Positions 63,586 through 64,000 of a stretch of 64,000 nucleotides of DNA are shown piece after piece (within the stretch, counting starts at the first letter, position 1; every line of letters begins with the position of its first letter). The notes below the pieces were generated by a model. It saw only the letters and a list, made by a program, of their open reading frames with translations. It was not told the DNA's origin and did no database searches. This DNA is from Aminobacter aminovorans (GTDB lineage Bacteria; Pseudomonadota; Alphaproteobacteria; Rhizobiales; Rhizobiaceae), in NCBI RefSeq assembly GCF_900445235.1, contig NZ_UFSM01000001.1, positions 552,501-616,500 of the forward strand. Reading direction: 5' to 3'. The position numbers and the translations under genes are program-made.

Positions 63586-64000
63586 TGCGTCTTCACCCTC
63601 GGATCGAGCAGCGGATAGATCAGGTCGACGAGCAGGTTCATCAGCACCAGCACGACCGCGAAATAGAGGCCGAAGCCGAGAACTGCCGGGAAGTCGAGAT
63701 TGGCCGCGGTCTTGGCGGCGAACTGGCCGAGCCCGGCATAGTCGAAGATGGTCTCGGTGATGACGACACCGCCCATCATCACGGCAAGCTCCATGCCGGC
63801 AATCGTCGCCACCGGCAGCAGCGCGTTACGCCGGGCGTGCTTCAACTCGACCACGCGGCGCGGCAGGCCCTTGGCACGGGCGGTGCGGACATAGTCCTGG
63901 CGCAGCGTCTCGAGCATTGAGGTGCGCATCACCCGCGTCATGCTGGCGACGTTGACATAGGTCAGCGTGATGACAGGGGCTGCGAGGTGGCGCAGCGAAT
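63582..64000 (-). CDS. ABC importer permease, DppB type, cut by the window edge
   Basis: Only the last 139 codons are inside the window; the frame stays open to base 64000. Typical DppB coupling segment RTARAKGLPRRVVELKHARR and the ending LVDLIYPLLDPRVK are present. The 5' end, and probably the binding-protein gene, lie beyond the right edge. Confidence 0.92.
   Translation of the reverse strand, partial: SLRHLAAPVITLTYVNVASMTRVMRTSMLETLRQDYVRTARAKGLPRRVVELKHARRNALLPVATIAGMELAVMMGGVVITETIFDYAGLGQFAAKTAANLDFPAVLGFGLYFAVVLVLMNLLVDLIYPLLDPRVKTQ

Overview
The window is 64 kb of high-GC, densely packed chromosomal DNA. Operon structure, ATGA overlaps between genes, the palindromic intergenic repeats and the protein families (Liv, Dpp and Pot importers, many GntR/MarR/AraC/XRE regulators, threonine dehydrogenase of a zinc-lobe-less type) suggest an alphaproteobacterium of the order Hyphomicrobiales (Rhizobiales), probably close to Mesorhizobium or another Phyllobacteriaceae. 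That placement is inference; there is no rRNA gene here. I see no rRNA, tRNA, CRISPR array, prophage or transposase. Nearly everything is catabolism and import of small nitrogenous or aromatic compounds.

Layout. 0.1-4.7 kb: a fused hydantoinase/oxoprolinase carrying two in-frame repeat insertions, and an XRE-cupin regulator. 4.9-7.1 kb: kbl-tdh threonine degradation, ended by a very long perfect hairpin. 7.4-21.2 kb: a probable single regulon around a FadR-type GntR protein, made of a Dpp-like importer operon (substrate-binding protein, two permeases, two ATPases, TIM-barrel isomerase), a racemase-family protein, a PuuE-like deacetylase fused to a UraD-like domain, a second TIM-barrel paralogue and malate synthase G. 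A TTGGATACAA-like site recurs at its promoters. It looks like a ureide- or hydantoin-like pathway delivering glyoxylate. 21.3-27.4 kb: a VOC dioxygenase/hydrolase fusion, an MhqO-like dioxygenase, a ferredoxin and a P450, with a divergent AraC regulator and a dimethylargininase. 27.5-32.9 kb: indolepyruvate ferredoxin oxidoreductase-like subunits, a MarR regulator and a kynurenine-formamidase-like cyclase.

33.4-45.5 kb: two converging operons that share a TTTGATCAAA palindrome with a second GntR regulator. One has a Liv-type binding protein, a molybdopterin S-/N-oxide reductase, an FAD oxidase and an ornithine-cyclodeaminase-like protein. The other has RidA, an aminotransferase and Liv LivGFHM-type transporter genes. 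They meet at a recent 183-bp tandem duplication. Next comes an exported MsrA. 46.6-51.8 kb: purine/nucleoside salvage (phosphoribosyltransferase, amidohydrolase, nucleoside hydrolase, adenine deaminase-like) with twin repeats. 52.2-58.9 kb: a Pot-type transporter with an amidohydrolase and an M20 peptidase. 59.1-64.0 kb: a D-aminopeptidase, an alpha-oxoamine synthase, a class C beta-lactamase-fold hydrolase and Dpp permeases, running off the right edge.
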